From NCBI RefSeq assembly GCF_002259415.1, contig NZ_NPFY01000010.1, positions 112,397 through 176,396 on the forward strand: DNA of 64,000 nt, written 5' to 3'. Positions within the stretch are counted from its first letter, which is position 1. Every line of letters begins with the position of its first letter. Origin of the DNA: Rhodococcus sp. 14-2470-1b. Its GTDB lineage: Bacteria; Actinomycetota; Actinomycetes; Mycobacteriales; Mycobacteriaceae. Under the pieces are notes generated by a model. It saw only the letters and a list, made by a program, of their open reading frames with translations. It was not told the DNA's origin and ran no database searches. Positions 36,301-42,227 of the stretch are shown here, in pieces. The translations under genes were made by a program, and so were the position numbers.

Positions 36301-37206
36301 GATGCGCAGGGGTACGACGTTGGACATCATGCCGGAGGAGTCGCGCAGCTTGGTCGTCGCCCGGCCGGAGACGGGGAGGCTGAGCATGACGTCCTCGGTG
36401 TCGGTCATCCTCGCGAGGTACAGCGAGAACGCTGCGAGTACGACGGGCACGTCGGAGGAGTTGTAGCGGCGCGCGAGTTCGGCCATGGCGTCGGCGATCT
36501 CGGGCTCGAGCTCCGCCCCGACGCTGATCGAGATACCGCTCGGCACCGAGGACGACCGCGCGAGGCGCGGGGCGTCGCTGTGTCCGTCGAGCCGGCCGAG
36601 CCAGTACTGACGGTCGGTCTCGTAGCGGGACGACGCGGGGTAGGCGGCCTCGTAGTCGTAGATTTCGCGGACGCCGACGGCTCGGGTCTTCGGCGCATCG
36701 GTGCCGGTGAGCAGAGCGGTGTAGACGGCGGCGGTGCGTTCCTGGACGGAGATGGCTCCGAGGCCGTCCATGACGATGTGGTGGGCGCGGCTGAACCAGT
36801 AGTAGTGCTCGTCGCCGACCTGGATGATCTCCGACGCGATCAGTTGATCCCGCACCAGGTCGACAGGTGTGCGGTACTGCGCGTTCATGTACTCGTGGGC
36901 GTAGGCGACGGGGTCGAGTTGGACGCGGAAGTCCCGGTAGATCATCGCGTAGGGCACGCCCGAGTCGAACCATTGGTAGGGACGGCCGTCGATCTCGGTC
37001 AGCCGAACGCCCGGTGACTCGAGGTCACGACAGGCGATATCGGTGGCGCGGATGAGCGTCGGCGGGTCGATGTGGCCGCGGATCTCGACGTACTGCGCGA
37101 TCGTGAACGGCACGTCCGGTGCCAGCTTCTGTGCGAAGTAGATGTTCATCTGGGCAGCAGAAAGCGGAAACAGGCCATCCTCCAACGGCGCACTTCCAGA
37201 AGACAC
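27340..37206 (-). CDS. Trimodular nonribosomal peptide synthetase, C-A-T-C-A-T-C-A-T-TE
   Basis: 3288 aa. Condensation-domain active sites are HHIVMDG (about residue 143), HHIAIDG (1154) and HHIAVDG (2156). A-domain P-loops are HTSGSTGRPK (577), HTSGSTGTPKP (1605) and YTSGSTGTPKG (2614). Carrier sites are LGGDSL (962), LGGDSL (1966) and LGGHSL (2993). The thioesterase nucleophile is GWSLGG (3126), with HENML near the end. A starter C domain suggests acylation of the first residue, so a lipotripeptide is likely. No epimerase, methyltransferase or reductase domain is seen. Hand-aligned pocket residues are DAQVDGAV-L, DALLAGAVV and DAFCIAAVM. Only the third resembles a known (aromatic) type. No MbtH-like gene is present in the window. 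Confidence 0.95.
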   Translation of the reverse strand: MSSGSAPLEDGLFPLSAAQMNIYFAQKLAPDVPFTIAQYVEIRGHIDPPTLIRATDIACRDLESPGVRLTEIDGRPYQWFDSGVPYAMIYRDFRVQLDPVAYAHEYMNAQYRTPVDLVRDQLIASEIIQVGDEHYYWFSRAHHIVMDGLGAISVQERTAAVYTALLTGTDAPKTRAVGVREIYDYEAAYPASSRYETDRQYWLGRLDGHSDAPRLARSSSVPSGISISVGAELEPEIADAMAELARRYNSSDVPVVLAAFSLYLARMTDTEDVMLSLPVSGRATTKLRDSSGMMSNVVPLRIGVEAGVTVEELLRRIQVELTGALRHQRFRLDRRSFGPSVNIMMYNSTIRLGDVVGEYRVLSSGPIDDMMVNVYPGVAGATTRVDFLGNPAVYTTEELGYHHARFLDLLRALVGAPDGLSVSELTVPGAEDSAAWGTTEPQRLTSLLQKSAVVRYDGIDHTAADFARSAAGVASRLPAGAETRIAVAIRRSYHSLLAAWAVSKAGGSFVPVDPFEPADRLTQILTDASVEVGITTRELAASLPGSVQWLAIEDLLDAQSFEIATPTTRVDNEAYLVHTSGSTGRPKAVSVTHRGLAQLATAVVERYSVTPESRVLHLASPIFDASIQEILSAFAAGATLVIAPAEVYAGRMLADFIAAECITHLVTSPAVLSTLEPEDLAGIDVFDVGGEECPPELRDRFAAASSHLPAGALSGRQMLNAYGPTEATVLATLSEPMTVGERVTIGSALPGVRAVVLDAHLRLAPRGGVGELYLGGDGIARGYDGQPGLTAARFVADVGGARLYRTGDVVRWAVDGSALEYLGRSDRQVQLQGRRVELGEIESVAARSPGVTAAVAAVHDQRIALYVTGSADNLDAHLTAHLPRWMVPAHITVLDSFPMTASGKIDRRALPAPVVGEDTAYVAPRTETETLVATVFADVLGAGVLGAGVLAGQAVGREHSFFDLGGDSLSATRVLSRLGGAVTLPTLFDAPTVAGVAAALDASVDQGSSLDLLDTQALFDMPVPTRIPLSYSQQRMWFLNQFDASSPAYNMPVALRITDATPGDGSIVVAALRDVLERHESLRTYFPADEDGPRQVVKPTGQVLRHIPTYAVNSDDLGARIAALASAGFDVADDVPIRAAVLRSGRSVTVVIVLHHIAIDGWSIDPLVRDFAVAHAARLAGHAPTWSRLPAQYSQYAVWNRAVVDAVADSQLAYWRAALDIEGPLAELPAELPADRPRPPVQSLVTADVPITVDASVHSAVRDLAKASNATTFMVVHAALAATLSRFGDATRTVVGTPSAGRGHEALDDMVGMFVGTVPLTVDVDPSSTFTELLAAVRHNDLEAFAHTELPFERIVDALATDRSLDRHPIFQVMLAFDNAQHQPVDDLPITVVPVPTHTSEFDLGLVLTETADGITGQIEYAADLYEHRTVQHFADTLLTVLSTVAHTPDVVVGDIELGQVEQPAVDAPVGTLLDVWTDGNIALDGAETLTYDELDRRSNRVARLLIAEGVGPESLVALSLERSAAYVLALWAVAKAGAAFVPVDPTYPAARRTAILDGIRIGFGGNETGIDWVDEAAALLLSDAPVADAERTSTLLPAHPAYVIHTSGSTGTPKPVAVAHGTVHALAQQVIPRYRVDAESRVLHGYSVNFDAAMLELILAFGAGATLVIAPTDLVDGDAMAQFLTEHAVTHFLSTPAVLATVPPVDSVTTVAVGGDVLGADVVTQWSPNRLMLNAYGPSEATVVATLTDGLTTDTPVTIGRPLAHISAHVLDTRLQPVPRGGVGELYLAGGLARGYGSRAALTAERFVAGPGGTRLYRTGDQVRIVKDGELDFRGRIDSQVQIRGVRVELGDIEAALRTHPDVAAAVADARDGRIVAWVVGLGEHDAKLWLLERLPLTLMPSAIVPIDRLPLTANGKVDTRSLESPEALTGDTAARTLAEDVILGIFADILGGTAENVGVDANFFVLGGDSLSAARAATRIGAALGTHVPVRTIFESPTAKLLGASVQKLSTQYMPPPALIHHAEARSFTHLAPAERRIWLQNRYAPESAAYNIAFELPLPDDVDVEVLRAAITDVVERHLPLRTVYPSTPDGPTTTLLDADTVVSSLDERHADASAAPIEGFDLTIEPPVRLSLQERSLQERPEHPARVLTVVAHHIAVDGMSLGPLARDVDTALTARSAGSAPEFEPLAVDYADYRLWQQDVLASVAAPQLDYWRTALAGLPDYLDLPTGTPDVDAAYVPGEFRIDADTLGDLRGLAHRLGATVFVVVHAALAAVLAEASGSSDIAIGTPVSGRTDPALDDLVGMFVGTVVLRTDVQPSTTFEEFVIDVRNRDLDAFANSEVPFEWVVDAVAPTRTLDTHPLFQVLLAMGELDSPTIEFGSASVTPRRIDIESTQFDLEVVVEETVDGLTGRLAYSPSRFGPSVPAALADRLAAVLTLVARDPSVRLGSADFAAADPSTVVSTDGSAEQYTLATVFTEAARRWPDNTAVVDGDAQLTYRDLDERSNALAQSLVRSGVEPGSLVAVALPRSAESVIALWAVTKSGAGYLPIDTTLPAHRIREILTDAAPYTGIAVAGTETARPHWLTVGEDEDETFQPRPVPVDSTAYVIYTSGSTGTPKGVRVTHRGIADLVESQRALFDVTPGSRVLQFASLGFDASVFELLLAFGSGGTVVVGPPDVYAGRALEALIAQHKVTHVCLTPTVLQITDPHATPSVEVVIMAGEAANTALLQRWSTGRRVFNAYGPTEGTVMSTCTDAAPPAGPVTIGRPTRGFTTAVLDARLRPVGEGIVGELYLAGDGLAEGYLRKPGWTSSSFVANPFGTGRLYRTGDLVRWFGDSLDYSLEYLGRADSQIKIRGHRVELSEVESTLLQHPGVEQASAIGRSGADGSGSNGSGSLAAYIVGSARPRSVREFLARTLPAYMVPSTVTRVDTLPMTRSGKVDVARLPEPAPASDPKLSPTTPLERAVHEVFSGVLDLPADKFGVGDNFFDLGGHSLSVVQVVDALGDRLGLTIPVTAMLTHPTVAGVAAQLQTGARDHGGAFDVLLPIRTDGPGEPLFCIHPAIGIAWSYLALLSATDRPLFGLQVPGIASGEDAPSTIEDFAARYIAEIRAVQPEGPYHLLGWSLGGVIAHAAAVQLQSMGEEVAQLTLIDATLTAPTDSAPFSIADLAEQLGVEGESFDEIRDGLVHGRGELAFLTVDNLRRMYAPVADAPQWVAAYRPQVFKGDVLYFAARGSRGAEQWHEFVDGLVSVVRVDVEHENMLGEAGAHALGRELGPLLPKEGVA
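34357..34401. repeat. 15-bp repeat within the first carrier-domain region of the NRPS
   Basis: GAGAACACCGGCACC, GAGAACGCCGGCACC and a diverged third copy encode VLGAGVLGAGVLAG on the minus strand, just before the LGGDSL carrier motif of module 1. This inserts extra residues into the first helix-loop of the carrier domain compared with the other two modules. Confidence 0.6.
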
Positions 37207-37455
37207 TTCTGCTACCCCTCCTCAGGCTCACTGCGGACGGCTTCGCAGACAACTCAGCTACCCATACGGTCGTTCTGTAGGGTCGCAAAAACGACCTCGA
37301 CCTCTCGTGGCCCCTCTACAAACTAGTGGACGGGCGGCAATTGCTCTACTTGCCGGGAAATGTCGGGGCATTTCGATGTTCGGGATTCGGCGAACCCTCA
37401 GAAATGGCCCCGAAAAAGGTCGACTTGCTTGTTTCCGACGGGAAATCACACGAGG
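37207..37455. promoter_or_regulatory. Intergenic region upstream of the NRPS
   Basis: About 250 bp separate the NRPS start from the stop of the sugar transferase, both on the minus strand. A small stem GGTCG/CGACC with an A-rich loop occurs at 37281-37296, and there are AT-richer stretches (around 37335-37375). This is the natural place for the promoter of the NRPS unit. No gene or RNA is evident. Confidence 0.4.
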
Positions 37456-38040
37456 TCAGGTCGTTTTCCAGCCGTAACGAACCGCGCTCGCCGTCAGGAT
37501 CAAGATGCGGATATCACGGAAAAGCGACCAGGACTCCACATACGTCCTGTCGAGCGAGTGAATGTCTTGCGGTGTCAGTTCGGTCCGGGGAGTGAGCATC
37601 CAGAGGCCGGTCATGCCCGGGCGTAGCCGAACCTCGATCGGCCTCTCCGACAGCGCAGGCCGTACCGGCCGGGGCCGTGGACCGACGAGGCTCATGTCTC
37701 CGCGCAGTACGTTGAGCAGCTCAGGCAGGTGGATCAGACCGTACTTGACCAGCGGCCGGTCCTTCCGCTGGTCAGCCGGTGCGGAGAAGTTGAGCAGGTC
37801 GAACGCCTCACCGCCGAGACCGAGCCGGGGCACTGTGGTCACCGGGGCCTTCGAGGGTCCGGTGACCTTGGCGTAGATCCAGCAGCACACGAACACCGGA
37901 GCGAGCACCGCGAGAGTGCCTGCGGCGACGATCTTGTCGAACACTTCCTTGGTTGTTGCATCCCACGAACCGAGCGCTACAACTCCCGCATTCGAATGTG
38001 ACGGGTCACCGCCACTTCGACCCAGTCGGTCGCCCTGCAC
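37456..38040 (-). CDS. Short bacterial sugar transferase (monotopic phosphoglycosyl transferase domain), catalytic dyad altered
   Basis: 194 aa, the size of a PglC-like catalytic core without the WcaJ-type membrane domain. The start is the GTG at 38040. A re-entrant helix is at residues about 33-55 (FDKIVAAGTLAVLAPVFVCCWIY). Conserved motifs are NVLRGDMSLVGPRPRP, RLRPGMTGLW and DRTYVESWSLFRDI. In active members the sequence before NVLRGD is SLDELPQL, with the Asp-Glu catalytic pair. Here it reads GLIHLPELL, so Asp is Ile and Glu is His. The enzyme family attaches the first sugar-phosphate to undecaprenyl phosphate. This copy may be inactive or use another mechanism. Confidence 0.85.
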   Translation of the reverse strand: MQGDRLGRSGGDPSHSNAGVVALGSWDATTKEVFDKIVAAGTLAVLAPVFVCCWIYAKVTGPSKAPVTTVPRLGLGGEAFDLLNFSAPADQRKDRPLVKYGLIHLPELLNVLRGDMSLVGPRPRPVRPALSERPIEVRLRPGMTGLWMLTPRTELTPQDIHSLDRTYVESWSLFRDIRILILTASAVRYGWKTT

Positions 38041-38174
38041 CGATTTTTCACCCCAACTCGTACGTCTGTCGAAACTCGACTCGAATGTCGTATGTAAGCA
38101 CCATCACGTTACGATCACGCTAACGCGTTGGCCTTTCCTCGGTTTCGCGCATTGTTTCGATTGCTTGAAATGTC

Positions 38175-38186
38175 ATTCACGTGAAT
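38175..38186. promoter_or_regulatory. 12-bp perfect palindrome in the divergent promoter region
   Basis: ATTCACGTGAAT lies in the AT-rich 227-bp gap between the leftward sugar transferase (start 38040) and the rightward DUF4012 gene (start 38268). The surrounding bases (TTGCTTGAAATG, GAATTAATCG) are unusually AT-rich for this genome, consistent with promoters. The palindrome could bind a dimeric regulator. No regulator is encoded nearby except the CmtR-like protein at 41209. Confidence 0.4.
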
Positions 38187-38267
38187 TAATCGCTACTCTT
38201 CCCTGAGCATCGTCACATTTTTCACGGTGTGACGCTCACCGACCTAGCCCACAGGAGTTCTGGCGAC

Positions 38268-40043
38268 ATGACGACCGGTACCGAGACCCGCTCATCGTCA
38301 CGCGGACGCAAGAAGCGCCCGATTCTGTGGACCGTCGTGATCGTCCTCGTGCTTCTCGTCGCGTTCGTGGCCTGGCTGGCGTACGAGGCCGTGACAGCGA
38401 AGTCCAACCTCGAGACGACGCGTGACGCCGCCAACAAGGCCAAGGATTCTCTGCTCGACGGTGATGTCGCCGGTGCGCAGGCCGCAGCTGCGGAGGCGTC
38501 GGACTCGGCGAAGAAGGCACAGGACGCCGCGTCGTCGATTCCGTTCTCCGTCGCGGGAGCAATCCCCTATCTGGGCAGCCCACTCGCGACGGTGTCCGAT
38601 ATCGCCGACGTCGTGCACGGTCTCGCCGTGGACGTGCTGGAACCGGCGTCCGCTGCGAGCGCGAGCATTTCGCCCAACGGCGTCATCGAGGGCGGCGGGC
38701 GAGTGAACCTGCAGGCATTGACGGATGCCGAGCCGATCCTGGCCGAGACGTCCGCCGCTGCGGAGGATCTGTACGCCCAGGCTCAGGCGATCGAGGATCC
38801 GGCGTTTCTCGGAGTGGTGCAGGACGCCAGGGTCCAGCTCGAGAACCAGACGCACGATCTTGCCGGGCTGCTCACCAACACCTACACCGCGAGCCGCTTG
38901 GTTCCGTCGATGATGGGTGCTGACGGACCGCGCTCGTACTTCATGGCGTTCCAAACCAATGCCGAGGCACGCGGAACCGGCGGTCTCCTCGGCGGTTTCG
39001 GAATCATCCGGGCGGACAACGGCACCGCTCGCGTCGATACCCTGGGAGCCAACAACGAGCTGGAGTTCGCCGAGCAGCCGATCGATCTCGGGCCGGAGTA
39101 CAACGCGCTCTGGGCGCCGCGCAACACCACCGTCGACTTCCGCAATTCCAATGCGAGCCCGAACTTCCCGTACGCGGGACAGATCTGGTCGTCGATGTGG
39201 ACGGAGCAGACCGGTGAGCAGTTGAACGGCGCCATCGCGACCGATCCGATTGCTCTGAGCTACATCCTCGACGCCACCGGACCCATCACTCTGGCCGACG
39301 GCGAGGTGATTTTCGGAGACAACGTCGTCGAGGTGACGCTCTCCACCGCGTACGCGCGCTTCGGGGACGATCAGATCGCACGCAAGGCGTACCTGCAGGA
39401 GATCGCGGCTGCTGTCGTGGCCAAGATGACGACGGGCGTGGCGCCGACCCGTCAGCTGCTCGACGCTGTCGGCCGCGCCGGAAGCGAAGGCCGCATCTCG
39501 GTGTGGAGCGCGGACCCGGCTGAGCAGGGCATTCTGACTGCGACCAAGATCGGCCATGCGCTACCGACCGAGCCTGTCCCCTATGCCAACGTCATCGTCA
39601 ACAATGCCGGCGGCAACAAGCTGGATTACTACCTGGCCCGCGACATCACCTACACCGCGGAAAGCTGCAACGGTCCCACCCGAAAGTCCACTGTTACAGC
39701 GACATTGACCAACACCGTCGATCCGAACGGTCTGACGCAGTACGTCGCCAGCACCTTCCAGCCGGGAGTTCCGTACGGCACAAACGAGTCCATCGTCTAC
39801 CTGTACGCAACCCAGGGCGCCAAGATCCTCTCCACGAAGGTCGACGGAGTCAGCGCCTTCGCCGTTCAGGGCGGCGTCGAGCTCGGCCATCCCGTACAGG
39901 CTGCCTACGTCACCATTCCGCCGGGTGAGTCCTCTACGGTGACATGGGAAGTCGAGGAGCCCACCGTTCCGGGCGAAGCCGTGGTTCCCACGCAGCCTCT
40001 CGTCGACGACCCCAGCATCACCGTCGACGTCCCCACCTGCTGA
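38268..40043 (+). CDS. DUF4012 membrane-anchored protein associated with surface polysaccharide
   Basis: 591 aa from the ATG at 38268 after AGGAG. A GTG at 38229 is possible but has no site. The N-terminus is basic, followed by one membrane helix (residues about 20-43). A helical Ala/Asp/Lys-rich stretch follows, then the DUF4012 core (SYFMAFQTNAEARGTGGLLGGFGII, DFRNSNASPNFPYAG, LDATGPITLADG). Most of the protein is extracytoplasmic. The family occurs in actinobacterial and other Gram-positive polysaccharide loci, often near glycosyltransferases, with no established biochemical function. It is divergent from the sugar transferase and precedes a small secreted protein. Confidence 0.85.
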   Translation: MTTGTETRSSSRGRKKRPILWTVVIVLVLLVAFVAWLAYEAVTAKSNLETTRDAANKAKDSLLDGDVAGAQAAAAEASDSAKKAQDAASSIPFSVAGAIPYLGSPLATVSDIADVVHGLAVDVLEPASAASASISPNGVIEGGGRVNLQALTDAEPILAETSAAAEDLYAQAQAIEDPAFLGVVQDARVQLENQTHDLAGLLTNTYTASRLVPSMMGADGPRSYFMAFQTNAEARGTGGLLGGFGIIRADNGTARVDTLGANNELEFAEQPIDLGPEYNALWAPRNTTVDFRNSNASPNFPYAGQIWSSMWTEQTGEQLNGAIATDPIALSYILDATGPITLADGEVIFGDNVVEVTLSTAYARFGDDQIARKAYLQEIAAAVVAKMTTGVAPTRQLLDAVGRAGSEGRISVWSADPAEQGILTATKIGHALPTEPVPYANVIVNNAGGNKLDYYLARDITYTAESCNGPTRKSTVTATLTNTVDPNGLTQYVASTFQPGVPYGTNESIVYLYATQGAKILSTKVDGVSAFAVQGGVELGHPVQAAYVTIPPGESSTVTWEVEEPTVPGEAVVPTQPLVDDPSITVDVPTC

Positions 40044-40183
40044 CCCCGGAATGCCCCATGGTTTCGGTGTCGTTCGATCGTATGTAATCCGATTGCCGGA
40101 TACCCGTTCTGCCCGCCCCCTGTAAGCATTGCTTCGACCGATGACACTCACTGTCGTTCGAAACTACGTCGTGCGGAGCAAAC

Positions 40184-40747
40184 ATGTTGAGCCATAGACT
40201 GATCCGAAGTTCCATCGCTGTGTCGGCGACACTCGGTGCCGCTCTTCTCCTCGCGCCTGGCGCTGTGTCCGCGCAGCCGTCGGTCGGGAGCGCCGACGGA
40301 GCCATCAGCGGCGGTAGCGCAATTCTGGACAGTGGTAGCAGCGTTCTGAACGGGGACATCGTCGACGGAGTCACCGGCATCGTCAACGGCGGCAGCTCGA
40401 TCCTCAACAGCCTTCCAGGGACCGGCTCGTTCGCTCCGCGCCAGCCGTGCAACCAGGGCACGGTCTCCGGCGGTCCCGGCGTGACCCAGACCAATCACGA
40501 TCTGGGACGGCCCGGCCCGGCGTCGTTCGTCATCAACTACGAGACCGAGAGCGTTCCCGACGTCATCGAGGTGTTCTACCAGGGTGGTCTGGTTCAGAGC
40601 ATCGGTCCTGTCGGTGACAACATCAACGAGGGCACCGGTTCCGCCGTCGTCGCTCTTCCGCCCGGTGGCGACACGTCCGTTCTGGTGAAGGTGACGGGGC
40701 CGGCGGACACCATCTGGGAGTACACCGTGAACTGCCCCTTCGCCTGA
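40184..40747 (+). CDS. Small secreted protein, Gly/Ser-rich N-terminus
   Basis: 187 aa with a signal peptide (residues 1-30, ending GAVSAQ) and a GGAG ribosome site 7 nt before the ATG. The mature N-terminal part has imperfect repeats of GGSAILDSGSS / GGSSILNSL. The C-terminal half looks like a compact beta domain (FVINYETESVPDVIEVFYQGGLV, TSVLVKVTGPADTIWEYTVNC), with one cysteine near the end and one at PCNQG, possibly bridged. It resembles carbohydrate- or lipid-exposed surface modules but no family is assigned. It is 140 bp after the DUF4012 gene and may function with it. Confidence 0.7.
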   Translation: MLSHRLIRSSIAVSATLGAALLLAPGAVSAQPSVGSADGAISGGSAILDSGSSVLNGDIVDGVTGIVNGGSSILNSLPGTGSFAPRQPCNQGTVSGGPGVTQTNHDLGRPGPASFVINYETESVPDVIEVFYQGGLVQSIGPVGDNINEGTGSAVVALPPGGDTSVLVKVTGPADTIWEYTVNCPFA

Positions 40748-40784
40748 TCAGCGGTTCGGCGCGTGCATCGACGGCGCCACTCGT

Positions 40785-41165
40785 GTGAAGCTGGGTCCCA
40801 TGGGAACGCGGAGATGGTTCGACAACACATTCGCCGACACGTGGGGCCCAGTTCTGATGGTGGTGCTGCTGGCCGTGATCGGCCCCGGCGTGATCGACAG
40901 CGCGCTCGACGAGCGGTCGCCGTGGAAGATCTTCCTCGTGCTGGTGTGGGCGCTGCTCGTCGTCGTCCAGGTGACGCAGCTGATTCGTCGGCGAACCCAC
41001 CAGCCCAGCACCCCAAGAGTCGACCCGACCACCATCCCGGTCGACGACGTGACGGATGCGATCTCCGAAGCTCCGTCACGCGTGAAGGCCGTCAAGCTGC
41101 TGCGTGAACGTCACCCCGGCCTCGGTCTGAAAGAAGCAGTGGACTTGGTGGATACACACCGATAG
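40785..41165 (+). CDS. Two-helix membrane protein with a ribosomal L7/L12 C-terminal-like domain
   Basis: 126 aa from the GTG at 40785. An ATG five codons later is also possible. Two hydrophobic segments (residues about 22-40 and 48-64) are followed by a basic patch (QLIRRRTHQ). The C-terminal 35 residues (SRVKAVKLLRERHPGLGLKEAVDLVD) resemble the L7/L12 C-terminal motif KxxVIKxVRExTGLGLKEAKxLVD. In the ribosome that domain recruits translation factors. Similar membrane-tethered versions occur in Actinobacteria with unknown roles. The domain should be in the cytoplasm. Confidence 0.7.
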   Translation: MKLGPMGTRRWFDNTFADTWGPVLMVVLLAVIGPGVIDSALDERSPWKIFLVLVWALLVVVQVTQLIRRRTHQPSTPRVDPTTIPVDDVTDAISEAPSRVKAVKLLRERHPGLGLKEAVDLVDTHR

Positions 41166-41181
41166 TTCATCGTTTCCTGAA

Positions 41182-41197
41182 TACAGATTCTGATGTA
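41182..41197. promoter_or_regulatory. Candidate operator/promoter of the CmtR-CDF operon
   Basis: TACAGATTCTGATGTA has inverted outer arms (TACA/TGTA) and lies 12 bp before the regulator start. It overlaps AT-rich hexamers suitable as a -10 element. ArsR-family sensors normally bind such imperfect palindromes over their own promoter, so autoregulation is likely. Confidence 0.4.
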
Positions 41198-41208
41198 CAG
41201 TCACCGGA

Positions 41209-41538
41209 ATGGACGTCCTGACTCGTGTATCCGTGCTGTCGCGATTCGGCCATGCCCTGTCGGATGAGACCCGCACTCGGGTACTGCTGGCACTGAAAAA
41301 AGCGCCGGCCTACCCCGCCGAGCTCGCGGCCGAGCTGGGTGTGACCCGTCAGAAGATGTCGAATCACCTCGCGTGCTTGCGTGGCTGCGGCCTGGTCGTC
41401 GCGGTGCCGGATGGCCGGAGAACGCGGTACGAGCTCGCCGACGCCAACATCGGGCGGGCTCTGGACGATCTGCTGCAGGTCGTTCTCGCCGTGGATCCCA
41501 CGTGTTGCCCGGCGTCGACCACCGAGGACTGCTGCTGA
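41209..41538 (+). CDS. cmtR: CmtR-type ArsR/SmtB metal sensor
   Basis: 109 aa winged-helix regulator. HALSDETRTRVLLALKK and AELGVTRQKMSNHLACLRGCGLVVAV contain the DNA-recognition helix and the cysteine pair of CmtR (ACLRGCG). The C-terminal tail supplies further cysteines (DPTCCPAS and EDCC). In mycobacterial CmtR two cysteines of the recognition helix and one in the tail bind Cd(II)/Pb(II) and release DNA. All equivalents are present here, plus extra tail cysteines. The stop overlaps the start of the transporter gene (TGATG), so sensor and efflux pump are coupled. Confidence 0.9.
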   Translation: MDVLTRVSVLSRFGHALSDETRTRVLLALKKAPAYPAELAAELGVTRQKMSNHLACLRGCGLVVAVPDGRRTRYELADANIGRALDDLLQVVLAVDPTCCPASTTEDCC

Positions 41539-42221
41539 TGGCCACCGACATCGGACTTCCCACCCCGAACGCGCGACGACGGGCGGTGCTGTCCAGGCGA
41601 ATTCGGTGGTTCGTGGCGGCGACGATTGCGTACAACATCGTCGAGGCGATCATCGCCATTTCCGAGGGCGCACGGGTGTCCTCGACGGCATTGATCGGGT
41701 TCGGTTTGGACTCGATCATCGAGGTCTCGTCCGCGGCCGCGGTTGCGTGGCAATTCTCGGCCGCGGATCCGGAGTCGAGGGAGAAGGTCGCGCTCCGCAT
41801 CATCGCGTTCTCGTTCTTCGGCCTCGCCGTGTACGTCACGGTGGATGCCGTGAGGACACTCTTCGGGGCCGCCGATGCTGAACACTCGTCGATCGGAATT
41901 GCTCTTGCGGCAGTGAGTTTGGCCATCATGCCCGCGTTGTCCTGGGCTCAGCGCCGCGCAGGTCGTGAGCTGGGTTCGGCGAGCGCGGTAGCGGACTCCA
42001 AACAAACATTGTTGTGCACGTACCTGTCGGCAGTCCTGCTGGTCGGCCTACTACTGAACAGCCTTTTCGGGTGGTCCTGGGCAGATCCGATCGCGGCACT
42101 GGTGATCGCCGGCCTGGCCGTCAAGGAAGGTCTGAACGCGTGGAAGGGCGATACCTGCTGCGCGACGCCGATGTCTGCGACGGCATCGGCCGGAGCCGAT
42201 CACTGCGACTGCTGCGACTGA
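41538..42221 (+). CDS. Cation-diffusion-facilitator-like heavy-metal transporter
   Basis: 227 aa with about six hydrophobic segments. The second membrane region reads FGLDSIIEVSSAA and the fifth ADSKQTLLCTYLSAVLL, the positions where CDF proteins carry metal-binding acidic residues. WADPIAALVIAGLAVKEG is the conserved sixth helix. The C-terminus is short but rich in Cys/His (DTCCATP, DHCDCCD) instead of the usual cytoplasmic domain, likely a soft-metal binding tail. It probably exports Cd/Zn/Pb under control of the coupled CmtR-type sensor. It ends 6 bp before the convergent GH26 gene. Confidence 0.87.
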   Translation: MATDIGLPTPNARRRAVLSRRIRWFVAATIAYNIVEAIIAISEGARVSSTALIGFGLDSIIEVSSAAAVAWQFSAADPESREKVALRIIAFSFFGLAVYVTVDAVRTLFGAADAEHSSIGIALAAVSLAIMPALSWAQRRAGRELGSASAVADSKQTLLCTYLSAVLLVGLLLNSLFGWSWADPIAALVIAGLAVKEGLNAWKGDTCCATPMSATASAGADHCDCCD

Positions 42222-42227
42222 CCCGCA

